Assembly: GCA_944389085.1 (NCBI GenBank)
Contig: CALXLB010000044.1
Coordinates: forward strand, 1-64,000
Length of the DNA stretch: 64,000 bases
From: an uncultured Spirochaetaceae bacterium
GTDB taxonomy: Bacteria; Spirochaetota; Spirochaetia; Sphaerochaetales; Sphaerochaetaceae
Reading direction: 5' to 3'
The notes beneath the pieces are model-generated. The model was not told the DNA's origin, did no database searches, and saw nothing but the letters and a program-made list of their open reading frames with translations. The position numbers were made by a program, and so were the translations under genes. This document shows positions 36,203-43,832 of the stretch, piece after piece. Numbering within the stretch: position 1 is the stretch's first letter; every line of letters starts with the position of its first letter.

Positions 36203-36273
36203 CCGCCATTTTGACCCCGGCGGCTACGTAAGTTGCTAAAAGGGCCAGCCGTCTATCGGCAGTGCCTTTCTAT
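36195..36273 (-). ncRNA. Antisense antitoxin RNA, copy 2
   Basis: Minus-strand promoter TTGACA (36308-36303) and GATATT (36285-36280), 17 bases apart; start near 36273. It ends at a perfect 8-bp stem (36219-36226 with 36200-36207) followed by TTTTC on the minus strand, right over the toxin's stop codon. Predicted size is about 80 nt and it is fully complementary to the toxin mRNA 3' end. Confidence 0.7.
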
Positions 36274-36313
36274 GTTCATAATATCATTTCTTTTGAATAA
36301 TTTGTCAATTTAC

Positions 36314-36559
36314 AAAAAAGACTGTCCGTTCCTTTTTCGGACAGCCTTTCCATGCCCCGGATTTCTGATTTTCCAAGGGGGCCAACGTATCTTTTAAGTC
36401 GTCTCCACGACTGCTCTGATACATTTCGGGGGTATCTGAGCTGTTCCCCGCCAGATCTTTCTTCTGGCTTTGTTCTTTGTCCGCTTTCCTGCGGCTCCTC
36501 AGATGCTTCAGGGTGCATCTAAGACTTTTTCCTTGCAGGATTTACTCTTCCTGCCTCAC
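36314..36559 (-). ncRNA. Structured non-coding RNA, unassigned
   Basis: A free-standing RNA gene of about 245 nt. Promoter: TTGACA (36594-36589) and TATGGT (36571-36566), spacing 17. Terminator: GGCTGTCCG/CGGACAG stem (36346-36338 with 36328-36322) and six T on the minus strand (36319-36314). Between them lies a chain of hairpins: 36535-36540/36549-36554, 36501-36506/36515-36520, 36481-36484/36491-36494, 36450-36455/36463-36468, 36413-36422/36432-36441 (nine pairs, one mismatch) and 36397-36402/36407-36412. GGA occurs at least eight times on the transcribed strand, several times in loops (AGGAAA, GGAG), a pattern of RNAs that titrate CsrA. It does not match 6S, RNase P, tmRNA or SRP RNA by eye. 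An 80-aa reading frame inside it is not believed. Confidence 0.7.
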
Positions 36560-36623
36560 ATCTACACCATAAAGGCAGATGGATGAGTTGTCAACAAAAA
36601 TTTTCTTTGTGCAATAGGGTAAA

Positions 36624-37226
36624 TCAGCTGTGTTTCACTCCCGCGATATCTTTCAGCTGAGCTTTGGCATTTGTCAGTGTTGCCTGATACTGTCCTTCAA
36701 GGCGTTCCATGTTCTGTCTGGCAGCTGCCATGAATTCCTTGTCATTCTCGAAGGAGAGATGGACTTCCGTACCATACTGGTCTGAAAGCTTCTGGGATTT
36801 CTCATCGAGAATAGGCTGGTACTGTGCTTTCATCTTCTCGAAGAGATCTTTCCTGTGCTTCGGATACTGGCCGAGGAAAGCGATAAGCTCATCCATCAGG
36901 CCCATTGCTGAAGCGTTTCCGTTTGTGGCAATCTCGACAAGAGCTTTGATTTTTTCCATTCTCTCTGCATTTTCGTTTTCATCCTGAGGTAATGAAAGGT
37001 TTGCCTCTGCTGTGAGGATAAGAGCCTCTTTGACAGCATCTGGATTGAGTTGTTTCAGTTCACTCTCCATCTCCTCACGTGAAATAGCGTCATCGTCGGA
37101 GAGAAAGCGTCCTGCTGTCCTCCTGGCTTTGTCGACATCGCTGTTGTATTTGATTTTTTCCTTATCCATCTGGATGCCCTCTGTACGTTCAAGGGCAATC
37201 TCCCATGCACTTTTGATTTTTCCCAT
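36624..37226 (-). CDS. Conserved-looking helical protein, unknown
   Basis: 200 aa, very rich in Glu, Lys, Ala and Gln, no signal peptide or membrane segment. N-terminus MGKIKSAWEIALERTEGI is an amphipathic helix. The rest is probably a long helical or coiled-coil protein, with periodic Leu/Met around residues 60-130 and 150-195. I recall similar spirochaete proteins that begin with KIKSAWEIA but no function is known. The start was set at the ATG giving this N-terminus; no clear ribosome site lies before it. Confidence 0.65.
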   Translation of the reverse strand: MGKIKSAWEIALERTEGIQMDKEKIKYNSDVDKARRTAGRFLSDDDAISREEMESELKQLNPDAVKEALILTAEANLSLPQDENENAERMEKIKALVEIATNGNASAMGLMDELIAFLGQYPKHRKDLFEKMKAQYQPILDEKSQKLSDQYGTEVHLSFENDKEFMAAARQNMERLEGQYQATLTNAKAQLKDIAGVKHS

Positions 37227-37313
37227 GCTTTGAATATATCCAAACATCACATTACTGGCCAGAGCCTGAAGACAAAATGCCGCCTTGATTGTTGGCGGCA
37301 TGCTCGATTCATC

Positions 37314-38777
37314 TCAGACTGTGATCTTCCTGCTCTCATGTTCTGCGGCTACTTCCGCAGGGGTTTTGTCAGGAAGTCTTGCGGCTCCATGATAATCTTT
37401 TGCTGGAATCAGATTGCCTGATGCCAGATGCTTTTTCGCTTCTTTTATCGCTTCTGAATACTGCGGCAACCATTTTTCCTGGGCAACAAGCATTTCATCG
37501 ATCATCTGCCATACTTCCGGAGGGTTGCAGACAGCTCCTGTAAGCGGATCGAGAAGAACTGCTTGCTTTAACAGGTTCACATCTCCGTGAACTGCTGCCT
37601 CGACTGCAAGCTTCTGCACCCATATCGATTGTGAGCATATTGCGGCACAGCCAAGCGGAAGATCTCCGACTTTGGGGATGCTTATGCCATTTCCATCAAC
37701 ATAACAGGGAACTTCAACAACTGATTCCCATGGAAGGTTAGTGATACATCCTTCATTCATTACGTTGAAATGACCTCTGTAGCATCTACCCGTTTCCAGT
37801 GATTCAATAATGTAGGAACAATGTTCTTTCCCTCTTTCTGAACCATCCAGTTTAGTTGGAGGAGCTGCCAGGATTTTCGGGTAGTCTGTCTCAAACCAGT
37901 TGCGCTCCTCTCTGGTCTCTCTCAGATAGCCTCCGGTTTCGCCATTGATCCATTTTCCCAGATCAATCCAGTCTTTTATTTCATCTGGACGCTTTCTGTA
38001 CCATGCAAGATATTCTGAAAGATGTCCATTGGACTCGGTGGAGTAATATCCGAAACGCCTGAGGATATCAATTCTGACTTTTTCTTCTCTGCTGTATTTC
38101 TCATGTTTCTCGAAAGCTTTCAGAAGCTCTGGTATCATGTCTTTCCCATGATGCTTTATTGAGATGTACCATGTCTGATGATTGATACCGGCACAGATTA
38201 TATCAAGTTCGTCGCGTGGGATATTCAGAACTTCCGCTATTTGCATTTCTCCATGTATCTCACCATGGCACAATCCGATGGTCCTTACTCTTCCATACTT
38301 ATTGCATGCCCATGTTGCCATCGCATTCGGATTGGAATAATTAAGCATAATAGCTCCAGGCTCTGCAACTTCGCGTATGTCCTTGCAGAATTCCAGCATC
38401 TGGGCAATGACCCTCTGACCATACATGATTCCGCCTGTGCAGAGTGTATCGCCGACACATTGATCTACGCCATATTTAAGTGGTATCTCGATATCTTTTT
38501 CGAAAGCTTCAAGTCCGCCGATGCGTACACAGTTGATGATGTATCTTGCATTTCTGAAGGCTTCACGCCTGTTTGTTGTGGATTGTATTCTGATTGGGAT
38601 ATTGTTTGCGTCCAGGTCTCTCTGGCACAGAGCTCTTGTTTTCTCAAGATTATCTGCATTGATATCTGTGAAGGATATCTCTATATCATGAAACTCTGGA
38701 ACAGACAGGATATCCTTGAATAATGTACGTGCAAAGCAAAGACTGCCTGCACCAATGAAAGTTACTTTGAAACTCAT
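37314..38777 (-). CDS. Glycoside hydrolase family 4 (alpha-galactosidase-like)
   Basis: 487 aa. GH4 enzymes use NAD+ and a divalent metal and cleave by a redox mechanism. Visible: N-terminal nucleotide fold KVTFIGAGSLCFA, the acidic FTDIN after it, NYSNPNAMATWA, the metal-binding GLCHGEIHG with Cys and His, and AGINHQTWY. Overall similarity is to MelA-type alpha-galactosidases, but GH4 specificity (alpha-galactoside, alpha-glucoside, galacturonide, phosphorylated sugars) cannot be fixed by eye. ATG 38777 has AAGGAG before it. Divergent from an AraC regulator that probably induces it. No sugar transporter is adjacent. Confidence 0.88.
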   Translation of the reverse strand: MSFKVTFIGAGSLCFARTLFKDILSVPEFHDIEISFTDINADNLEKTRALCQRDLDANNIPIRIQSTTNRREAFRNARYIINCVRIGGLEAFEKDIEIPLKYGVDQCVGDTLCTGGIMYGQRVIAQMLEFCKDIREVAEPGAIMLNYSNPNAMATWACNKYGRVRTIGLCHGEIHGEMQIAEVLNIPRDELDIICAGINHQTWYISIKHHGKDMIPELLKAFEKHEKYSREEKVRIDILRRFGYYSTESNGHLSEYLAWYRKRPDEIKDWIDLGKWINGETGGYLRETREERNWFETDYPKILAAPPTKLDGSERGKEHCSYIIESLETGRCYRGHFNVMNEGCITNLPWESVVEVPCYVDGNGISIPKVGDLPLGCAAICSQSIWVQKLAVEAAVHGDVNLLKQAVLLDPLTGAVCNPPEVWQMIDEMLVAQEKWLPQYSEAIKEAKKHLASGNLIPAKDYHGAARLPDKTPAEVAAEHESRKITV

Positions 38778-38929
38778 TCGATATTCTCCTTGTTTATTCT
38801 GCTTGTGGATTCTACCTGTCTTCTTTGAAATAGGTGGAAGCAAAGGTACTTTTTTCTTGCAAGATGTAATAAATCGTCTGATTTTTAATCTTTCTAGCTG
38901 TAGAATCCGTATATGGAAAGGAGAAGAGA

Positions 38930-39817
38930 ATGATAAAAGGCAGCATTACAGCATTCTATGCGCTATCACTTCAGGAGTTTCATATGAACTCACATTCACA
39001 TGACAGTTTTGAAATTATGTATGTGACGGGTGGCAGTTGTATTGTTTACTGCGATGATGACAAGTATACGCTTGCTCCCAATCATTTCATATTCATACGT
39101 TCTGGTGTACCGCATCGCTTGGAAATCTGCCGTGAGAAACCCTGCTCGATACTCAATCTGGAATTTGTCCTCTCTGAAACAGATGGCAGTATTCCTCTTG
39201 AAGGGCTTGTGGAAAGGTGTGGGGAGTTCCGAAGCCTGTGGAATAAAATGCCTGATTGCTTCTGTGGCCAGGACCTGAGAAACCTTGGGTATTCTCTGAA
39301 GGATCTGATTTCTCATATCCAGAAGTCTTCTGCTGAAGGGGATTTCCTTTTGCAGCTTATCATGACGCGGACAATGGCTGAACTTGCATACTCGATTATC
39401 TCAGGCAGGAATGAGGCGGGGTACTGTTATATCAGGAAGGCTTGCGATTATCTCAATCAGCATTTCCATTCCGGTATAAGCATACCGGAATTAGCTTCAT
39501 ATATAGGTATCAGTAAATCCTATCTTCAGGCATTGTTCTCAAAGGCTATAGGTTGCAGCATCATGGAGTATGTTGTCAGAAAGCGTATGGAAGAGGCGGT
39601 GTTCCTCCTTGTAAACAGTACATTCTCAATCATAGATATTTCCACTGCTGTAGGGTTCAACAGCCGTCAGCATTTTTCTCTCACTTTCACAAAGCATTAT
39701 GGTGTTAGTCCTCAGGCATATAGAAGTACACACAGGCGTGTGCTTGAGCCGGATACAGGACAGAAGCGCTATATTCTGGATGGCAAGAGGCTCACATATC
39801 GCAATTTCAGCAAGTGA
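38930..39817 (+). CDS. AraC-family transcriptional regulator
   Basis: 295 aa. N-terminal cupin-like sugar-sensing domain (HSHDSFEIMYVTGG, then HFIFIRSGVPHRLE) and C-terminal double helix-turn-helix of about 100 aa (ISIPELASYIGISKSYLQALF and IIDISTAVGFNSRQHFSLTF... each half typical of AraC). GGAGAAGAGA precedes the ATG. It shares a 152-base promoter region with the divergent GH4 gene and likely activates it when the matching sugar is present. The effector sugar is inferred, not known. Confidence 0.9.
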   Translation: MIKGSITAFYALSLQEFHMNSHSHDSFEIMYVTGGSCIVYCDDDKYTLAPNHFIFIRSGVPHRLEICREKPCSILNLEFVLSETDGSIPLEGLVERCGEFRSLWNKMPDCFCGQDLRNLGYSLKDLISHIQKSSAEGDFLLQLIMTRTMAELAYSIISGRNEAGYCYIRKACDYLNQHFHSGISIPELASYIGISKSYLQALFSKAIGCSIMEYVVRKRMEEAVFLLVNSTFSIIDISTAVGFNSRQHFSLTFTKHYGVSPQAYRSTHRRVLEPDTGQKRYILDGKRLTYRNFSK

Positions 39818-39879
39818 TGGTATGAATATCAGGGTAGGATGTGGACGCAAGAAGGCTAATTCTGTAGGCTGTCTGTGTT

Positions 39880-40515
39880 ATGGACAGCGGTATTGTCTAT
39901 GCCTTTGATATCTTCGGAACTGCAATCTTTGCAATTACCGGTGCTGTCAAAGGTGTAAGGAACAGACTTGATTTTCTAGGTGTCATTGTATTCGCCATCA
40001 CTGTAGGATGCGGGGGCGGTATGCTGAGGGATACGATTCTGGGAATCTTCCCGATAGCTGTCTTCCGTGATAACGCATATATCTTCATCTGCATAGCCAT
40101 GGGAGTGCTGGTTTTTCTGCTCAGTCCTAAGACCGTTGGCAGATGGGCTATTATCCAGTATCTGGATGCTATAGGGCTTGGTGTTTTCACAGCCATTGGC
40201 TGTGTGAAAGCTGAAGCGCTGGGATTGGGTGCAATCGGTGTTGTTGCCAGTGGTGTGTTCGGTGCTGTCGGAGGAGGTGTCCTCAGGGATGTTTTCTGCC
40301 ATGAGATACCGATGGTGCTTACCTCTGATTTCTATGCTTCGGCTTCAATCCTTGGTGGTATTCTGTTTGTAATACTTTTCAAGGCCGGTGTCTCCGGTGA
40401 CATCCTGATGTATTCGACGGCTTTATTCACTATGACGCTGCGTATGCTTGGTTATCATTTCAAGTGGAGATTGCCTGTTGCCAGAATGGTAGGAGAGGAG
40501 AAACGTGACCGATAA
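39880..40515 (+). CDS. TRIC-family cation channel (UPF0126)
   Basis: 211 aa, seven membrane helices made of two repeats, each with a Gly-rich signature: GCGGGMLRDTILG and GAVGGGVLRDVFC. TRIC proteins form trimeric K+-permeable channels in the inner membrane; bacterial physiological role is unclear. Full length. It overlaps the alaX-like gene by 11 bases, so the two are co-translated although no functional link is evident. Confidence 0.88.
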   Translation: MDSGIVYAFDIFGTAIFAITGAVKGVRNRLDFLGVIVFAITVGCGGGMLRDTILGIFPIAVFRDNAYIFICIAMGVLVFLLSPKTVGRWAIIQYLDAIGLGVFTAIGCVKAEALGLGAIGVVASGVFGAVGGGVLRDVFCHEIPMVLTSDFYASASILGGILFVILFKAGVSGDILMYSTALFTMTLRMLGYHFKWRLPVARMVGEEKRDR

Positions 40516-41635
40516 GCTATATTACTCAGACAGTTATCTGAAATCTGCCGAGGCTACGGTGGTTGCTGTAGAGAATGATGGCATTATTCTTGATCGTACG
40601 GTCTTCTATCCTGAAGGCGGAGGTCAGCCTGGGGATAAGGGAACATTCGGCAAGTGGAAGATTGTGGATACGCGAAAGAATGCAGATGGGGAACCTTTGC
40701 ATATCATTGAGGGTGATAAACCTGGTATAGGGACAAAAGCCACTCTCAGTCTTGATTGGGAACATCGGTATTTCTATATGACAGAACACAGTGCCCAGCA
40801 CCTTGTATCTGCACTTCTTTTCAGGCATGGGGTCGGAACAGTTGCTGTCCATCAGGGAGAGCGGTTCTTCACTGTTGAGACTGATAAGGAAGATGTGTCC
40901 GATGATGTGCTTCTCTCTGTCGAGGATGAGGCTGGGAAGGCTATCCGTGCTTCGCTTGCTATCACACAGCGTGAGATGAGCCATAAGGAAGCTGAAGAAC
41001 TTGGTATGAGAAGGTCCATAAAGGTTGAAGGAGATGTGAAAGTTGTCTTCATAGAATCTCTCGATGCAGTTGCCTGCGGCGGGGTCCATCTTAGATCAAC
41101 AGGGGAAATCGGGGAGATCCAGTACTGTGGTTCAGAGCGCATCCGTTCCCACATACGTACTATCTGGAAGTGCGGAGATCTTTCAGTTCAGTACAGAAGA
41201 CGGAATAAGGAAATTGTCTCCTCTCTTTCAGCTCTCTTCTCTGCAGAGGATGAGCATATAATCTCTGCAGCCAGCCGGATCGTGCAGGAAAACGGAGAGC
41301 TTAAACATGAGCTGAAGAAGGCTGAGAAGAGAATTGCAGCGATGGAACTCTCGGTCAATGATAATGATGGCTCTATCCCTGTCATCTTCAGGTCTTCGGT
41401 TCCTGTTGCTTCCTTTGATGGAATTATCGTGGAAAATGATGGCAAAACAGTTTTCATTGTTGACGATTATGGCCATTTCATGTTTCATGGGACAAAAGAA
41501 GGTTTTGACATCCTGAAAGCAGAGCTGCCGGTCAAAGGTGGCGGACGGGGGAATATTTACAGAGGATCTGTTTCAGGAGATGTAAGTTCTATTCTGGGGA
41601 AAGCGGAGGTTTTGCTTAATGGGAGAAGCTCTTAG
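40505..41635 (+). CDS. Alanyl-tRNA editing protein, AlaX-L type
   Basis: 376 aa. Free-standing editing domain of alanyl-tRNA synthetase that removes Ser or Gly from mischarged tRNA-Ala. Zinc ligands: EHSAQHL (two His) and CGGVH (Cys and His). N-terminal FYPEGGGQPGDKG matches the second-additional-domain start. The C-terminal about 140 aa hold a coiled coil (ENGELKHELKKAEKRIAAM) and a DHHA1-like end with GGGRGNIYRG. This makes it the long AlaX form. It overlaps neighbours on both sides (11 and 17 bases). Confidence 0.9.
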   Translation: MTDKLYYSDSYLKSAEATVVAVENDGIILDRTVFYPEGGGQPGDKGTFGKWKIVDTRKNADGEPLHIIEGDKPGIGTKATLSLDWEHRYFYMTEHSAQHLVSALLFRHGVGTVAVHQGERFFTVETDKEDVSDDVLLSVEDEAGKAIRASLAITQREMSHKEAEELGMRRSIKVEGDVKVVFIESLDAVACGGVHLRSTGEIGEIQYCGSERIRSHIRTIWKCGDLSVQYRRRNKEIVSSLSALFSAEDEHIISAASRIVQENGELKHELKKAEKRIAAMELSVNDNDGSIPVIFRSSVPVASFDGIIVENDGKTVFIVDDYGHFMFHGTKEGFDILKAELPVKGGGRGNIYRGSVSGDVSSILGKAEVLLNGRSS

Positions 41636-42245
41636 GAAAGAAGAGGGGGCTGAGGAAAATACTGAGGATATGAAAGAACACAAGGATGTGCATCTGAACT
41701 GGAAGAAGATTGCACTTATCGGGACGATTCCTATCATCCTGATCTTCATAGGTTTCTTTCTTGTCGTTAAATATATTGGAGGAGAAAACTATACTGCTGC
41801 CGTTGACTGGTTCGATGAGAACTTCGGACTTACTGGCATCTTCCTCTATGTCTATGTGGTTGATACTCTCATCCTGCCATTATCGCCGGACTTTGTATTT
41901 CCTATAGTCGCCTCGATGAGCCCCTGGATTGCCATACCTGTAATCGGAACAGCTTCAATGCTTGGCGGTATCACATCCTACGCTGGCGGTCTGCTTCTGC
42001 ATAAGATTCCTCTTATCAAGAGATATACCGATAAAGCTAAGGAGAAATGGGGTGCTTATATAAAGAAATATGGAACGCTTTTTGTCGTCATCGCTGGCTT
42101 GTTCCCTCTTCCGTTCTCCACAATCTGCGTGCTTGCAGGAGCATTGAAGATGCCGGCAAAGAAAGTGCTGCCCGCAACAGCCGTGCGCTATATCAGGGCA
42201 GCAGTCTATTTCTCTCTCTTCAGGGCGGGATTGCTTATTCTATAG
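41619..42245 (+). CDS. VTT/DedA-like membrane protein
   Basis: 208 aa. Hydrophilic acidic N-terminus of about 28 aa, then four to five membrane helices. The centre with SPDFVFPIVASMSPW and GGITSYAGGLLLHKIP, followed by FVVIAGLFPLPFSTICVLAG, is the VTT (SNARE-associated/DedA) pattern. DedA proteins act in membrane lipid handling such as undecaprenyl-phosphate or lipid flipping. The third gene of the TRIC-AlaX-VTT overlap cluster; its 3' end overlaps the convergent purB gene by 11 bases. Confidence 0.8.
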   Translation: MGEALRKEEGAEENTEDMKEHKDVHLNWKKIALIGTIPIILIFIGFFLVVKYIGGENYTAAVDWFDENFGLTGIFLYVYVVDTLILPLSPDFVFPIVASMSPWIAIPVIGTASMLGGITSYAGGLLLHKIPLIKRYTDKAKEKWGAYIKKYGTLFVVIAGLFPLPFSTICVLAGALKMPAKKVLPATAVRYIRAAVYFSLFRAGLLIL

Positions 42246-43632
42246 CCTTTCTTGCTTCTGCTATCACAAGGGAGGTGCGGTATGCCGCATCTCCTGTGTA
42301 ATCATGAGCATCAAGAAGCTTTTCGATTTCCTCTTCTTTCAGGTATCTGAGGATTCTCTCATCTTGTATCAGATTCTTCTTCAGCGGATTGCCCATTCCT
42401 TCCTGGACGCTCTGCCAGGCTGCAAGTGATTCTTCTCTTATGACCTCATGCATCTCCTGTCTGTCAGCACCTCGCCGTCCCAGTTCCATCAGAAGGCGTT
42501 CTGTAGCAGCGAAAATACCGTAATCATTCATCAAGCGTTCTGTGGCTGTGCTGTGGATGTTCATACCTCTGACGATCTTCAGTTCAGTAAGGAGCATCTC
42601 ATCGGTTGCGATGAAGGCTTCAGGAATGAAGATTCTTCTGTTTGCGCTGTCATCAAGCGTGCGTTCCAGAATCGATGATGATGCGTTCATCCATGCTGCC
42701 TGATACTGGCTTTCGACAATACGTGAGAGCGAGCAGATCTTCTCTGAGTTGATCGGATTGCGCTTGAATGGCATGGCAGATGAACCAACCTGCTTCTTTC
42801 CGAATGGCTCAGAGAATTCTCCGATGGGCGGGGACTGGAGGATTCTTAAATCAAGAGCGAACTTATGGAGTGTAGCAGCAATGGAAGACAGAGCTGCGAT
42901 TATCCTCATGTCCTGCTTTCTGGTATAAGTCTGAGTCGCTGCAGTGAATGCCTTGATACCCAGCTCATCCATGACCATGTTCTCGAGTTCTGCAGCTGTT
43001 ACGGGAGTTCCTGCAAGGAGCACGGAGTAGCTTGCAGCTGTTCCTACTGCACCTTTCATGCCTTTGCCCTTGATAGATGCGAGGACTTCGGCACATTCCT
43101 TCCTGTCTTCTGTAAGGTCCTGCAGCGTCTGGCTGAGTCTGTAGCCGATAGTCGTGATCTCCGCAGGCTGGATGTGTGTGAAGGCCATCGTTGCTGTGTC
43201 TTTATATTCCTCGGCTTTATCTGCAAGAGCGGAAATCAGAGTGTCGAGTCTTGAGATGGTCAGGGAAAGGGCTTCTTTGAAGCGTACGGCATCGGCATTG
43301 TCCAGAGCATCCATGCTTGTAGCACCCAGATGTATGATTCCGCCGGCCGTTGGACACTGCTCAGCATATGTCTTTATCTCAGCCATCAGATCATGGTGGA
43401 TGGTATTCTCTATTTCTGCTGCTCTCTCGATATCGATATCATCTTTGTGAGCTTCCAGTTCCTTCACCTGTTCTTCTGTGACAAGACCTGCTTTCGCCTC
43501 TGCCCGGGCCAGGGCAATCCAGACACGTCTGAGAAGCTTTCTTTTGTGTTCCTCTGAGAAGATATGCTTCATCTCCTCTGAGCCATACCGCCAGGTAAGC
43601 GGACTGATGAATGTGCTGTGATCGTATTCCAT
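42235..43632 (-). CDS. purB: Adenylosuccinate lyase
   Basis: 465 aa from ATG 43632, GAGGTTCTC before it. Cleaves SAICAR to AICAR and adenylosuccinate to AMP. Signature GSSAMPFKRNP holds the mobile loop with the catalytic Ser; HLGATSMD and AFTHIQPAE contain active-site residues. Its N-terminal part (EYDHSTFISPLTWRYGS) matches the family's long form. It lies 200 bases downstream of purA on the same strand with a structured RNA segment between. Longer starts upstream are rejected as they lie in that segment. Confidence 0.93.
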   Translation of the reverse strand: MEYDHSTFISPLTWRYGSEEMKHIFSEEHKRKLLRRVWIALARAEAKAGLVTEEQVKELEAHKDDIDIERAAEIENTIHHDLMAEIKTYAEQCPTAGGIIHLGATSMDALDNADAVRFKEALSLTISRLDTLISALADKAEEYKDTATMAFTHIQPAEITTIGYRLSQTLQDLTEDRKECAEVLASIKGKGMKGAVGTAASYSVLLAGTPVTAAELENMVMDELGIKAFTAATQTYTRKQDMRIIAALSSIAATLHKFALDLRILQSPPIGEFSEPFGKKQVGSSAMPFKRNPINSEKICSLSRIVESQYQAAWMNASSSILERTLDDSANRRIFIPEAFIATDEMLLTELKIVRGMNIHSTATERLMNDYGIFAATERLLMELGRRGADRQEMHEVIREESLAAWQSVQEGMGNPLKKNLIQDERILRYLKEEEIEKLLDAHDYTGDAAYRTSLVIAEARKAIE

Positions 43633-43665
43633 GAGAACCTCAGTGAGAATTATAGCAAAGAAAAA

Positions 43666-43785
43666 GGAGGAACGCATCCTTGCTTCCTCCTGCTATTCTT
43701 TCCGGCCTGTTTCCATTGGAGGCCTTTTGTATTCTGTCTTGATGATAACTCTCTGAAGCGAGGCGTTCATCAAGAACAATGGAAA
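43666..43785 (-). promoter_or_regulatory. Structured RNA between purA and purB, candidate cis-element
   Basis: On the minus strand this contains a nested pair of perfect 9-base inverted repeats: TTTCCATTG/CAATGGAAA (43785-43777 with 43718-43710) enclosing TCTTGATGA/TCATCAAGA (43775-43767 with 43745-43737). A competing hairpin GGCCT/AGGCC (43724-43720 with 43708-43704) uses the same CAATGGAAA strand in its loop. A terminator-like stem GGAGGAA/TTCCTCC (43690-43684 with 43672-43666) followed by TTTTTC ends it, 34 bases before purB. The arrangement looks like a ligand- or protein-controlled leader but matches no riboswitch I know. Confidence 0.5.
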
Positions 43786-43804
43786 TCCTCGTTGTTTCTT
43801 TGTT

Positions 43805-43828
43805 AAAAATCCTCCCCGGAGGGAGGAT
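43805..43828 (-). terminator. Terminator after purA
   Basis: Perfect 7-bp stem ATCCTCC/GGAGGAT (43828-43822 with 43815-43809) followed by TTTTTAA on the minus strand, 5 bases after the purA stop. Some read-through or a second promoter must feed purB. Confidence 0.75.
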
Positions 43829-43832
43829 CTGG

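Larger units (their letters stand above)
35949..36623. other. 675-base region of small RNA genes
   Basis: Contains no conventional protein gene. It holds toxin copy 2 (36134-36202), its antisense RNA, and an independent structured RNA on the minus strand (36559-36314). Just upstream, a 12-base block TAACAAAAAAGG occurs twice (35960-35971 and 36011-36022). Confidence 0.6.

Noticed and set aside
36276-36518. 80-aa reading frame on the minus strand
   Set aside because: It has no ribosome site, odd composition, and covers the hairpins and terminator of the structured RNA; it also runs into the antitoxin promoter.
36314-36559. Structured RNA as 6S, RNase P, tmRNA or SRP RNA
   Set aside because: The diagnostic core motifs of these RNAs were not seen; the layout is a chain of local hairpins instead.
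43633-43832. Known purine or ZTP riboswitch before purB
   Set aside because: Conserved core sequences of those classes are absent.
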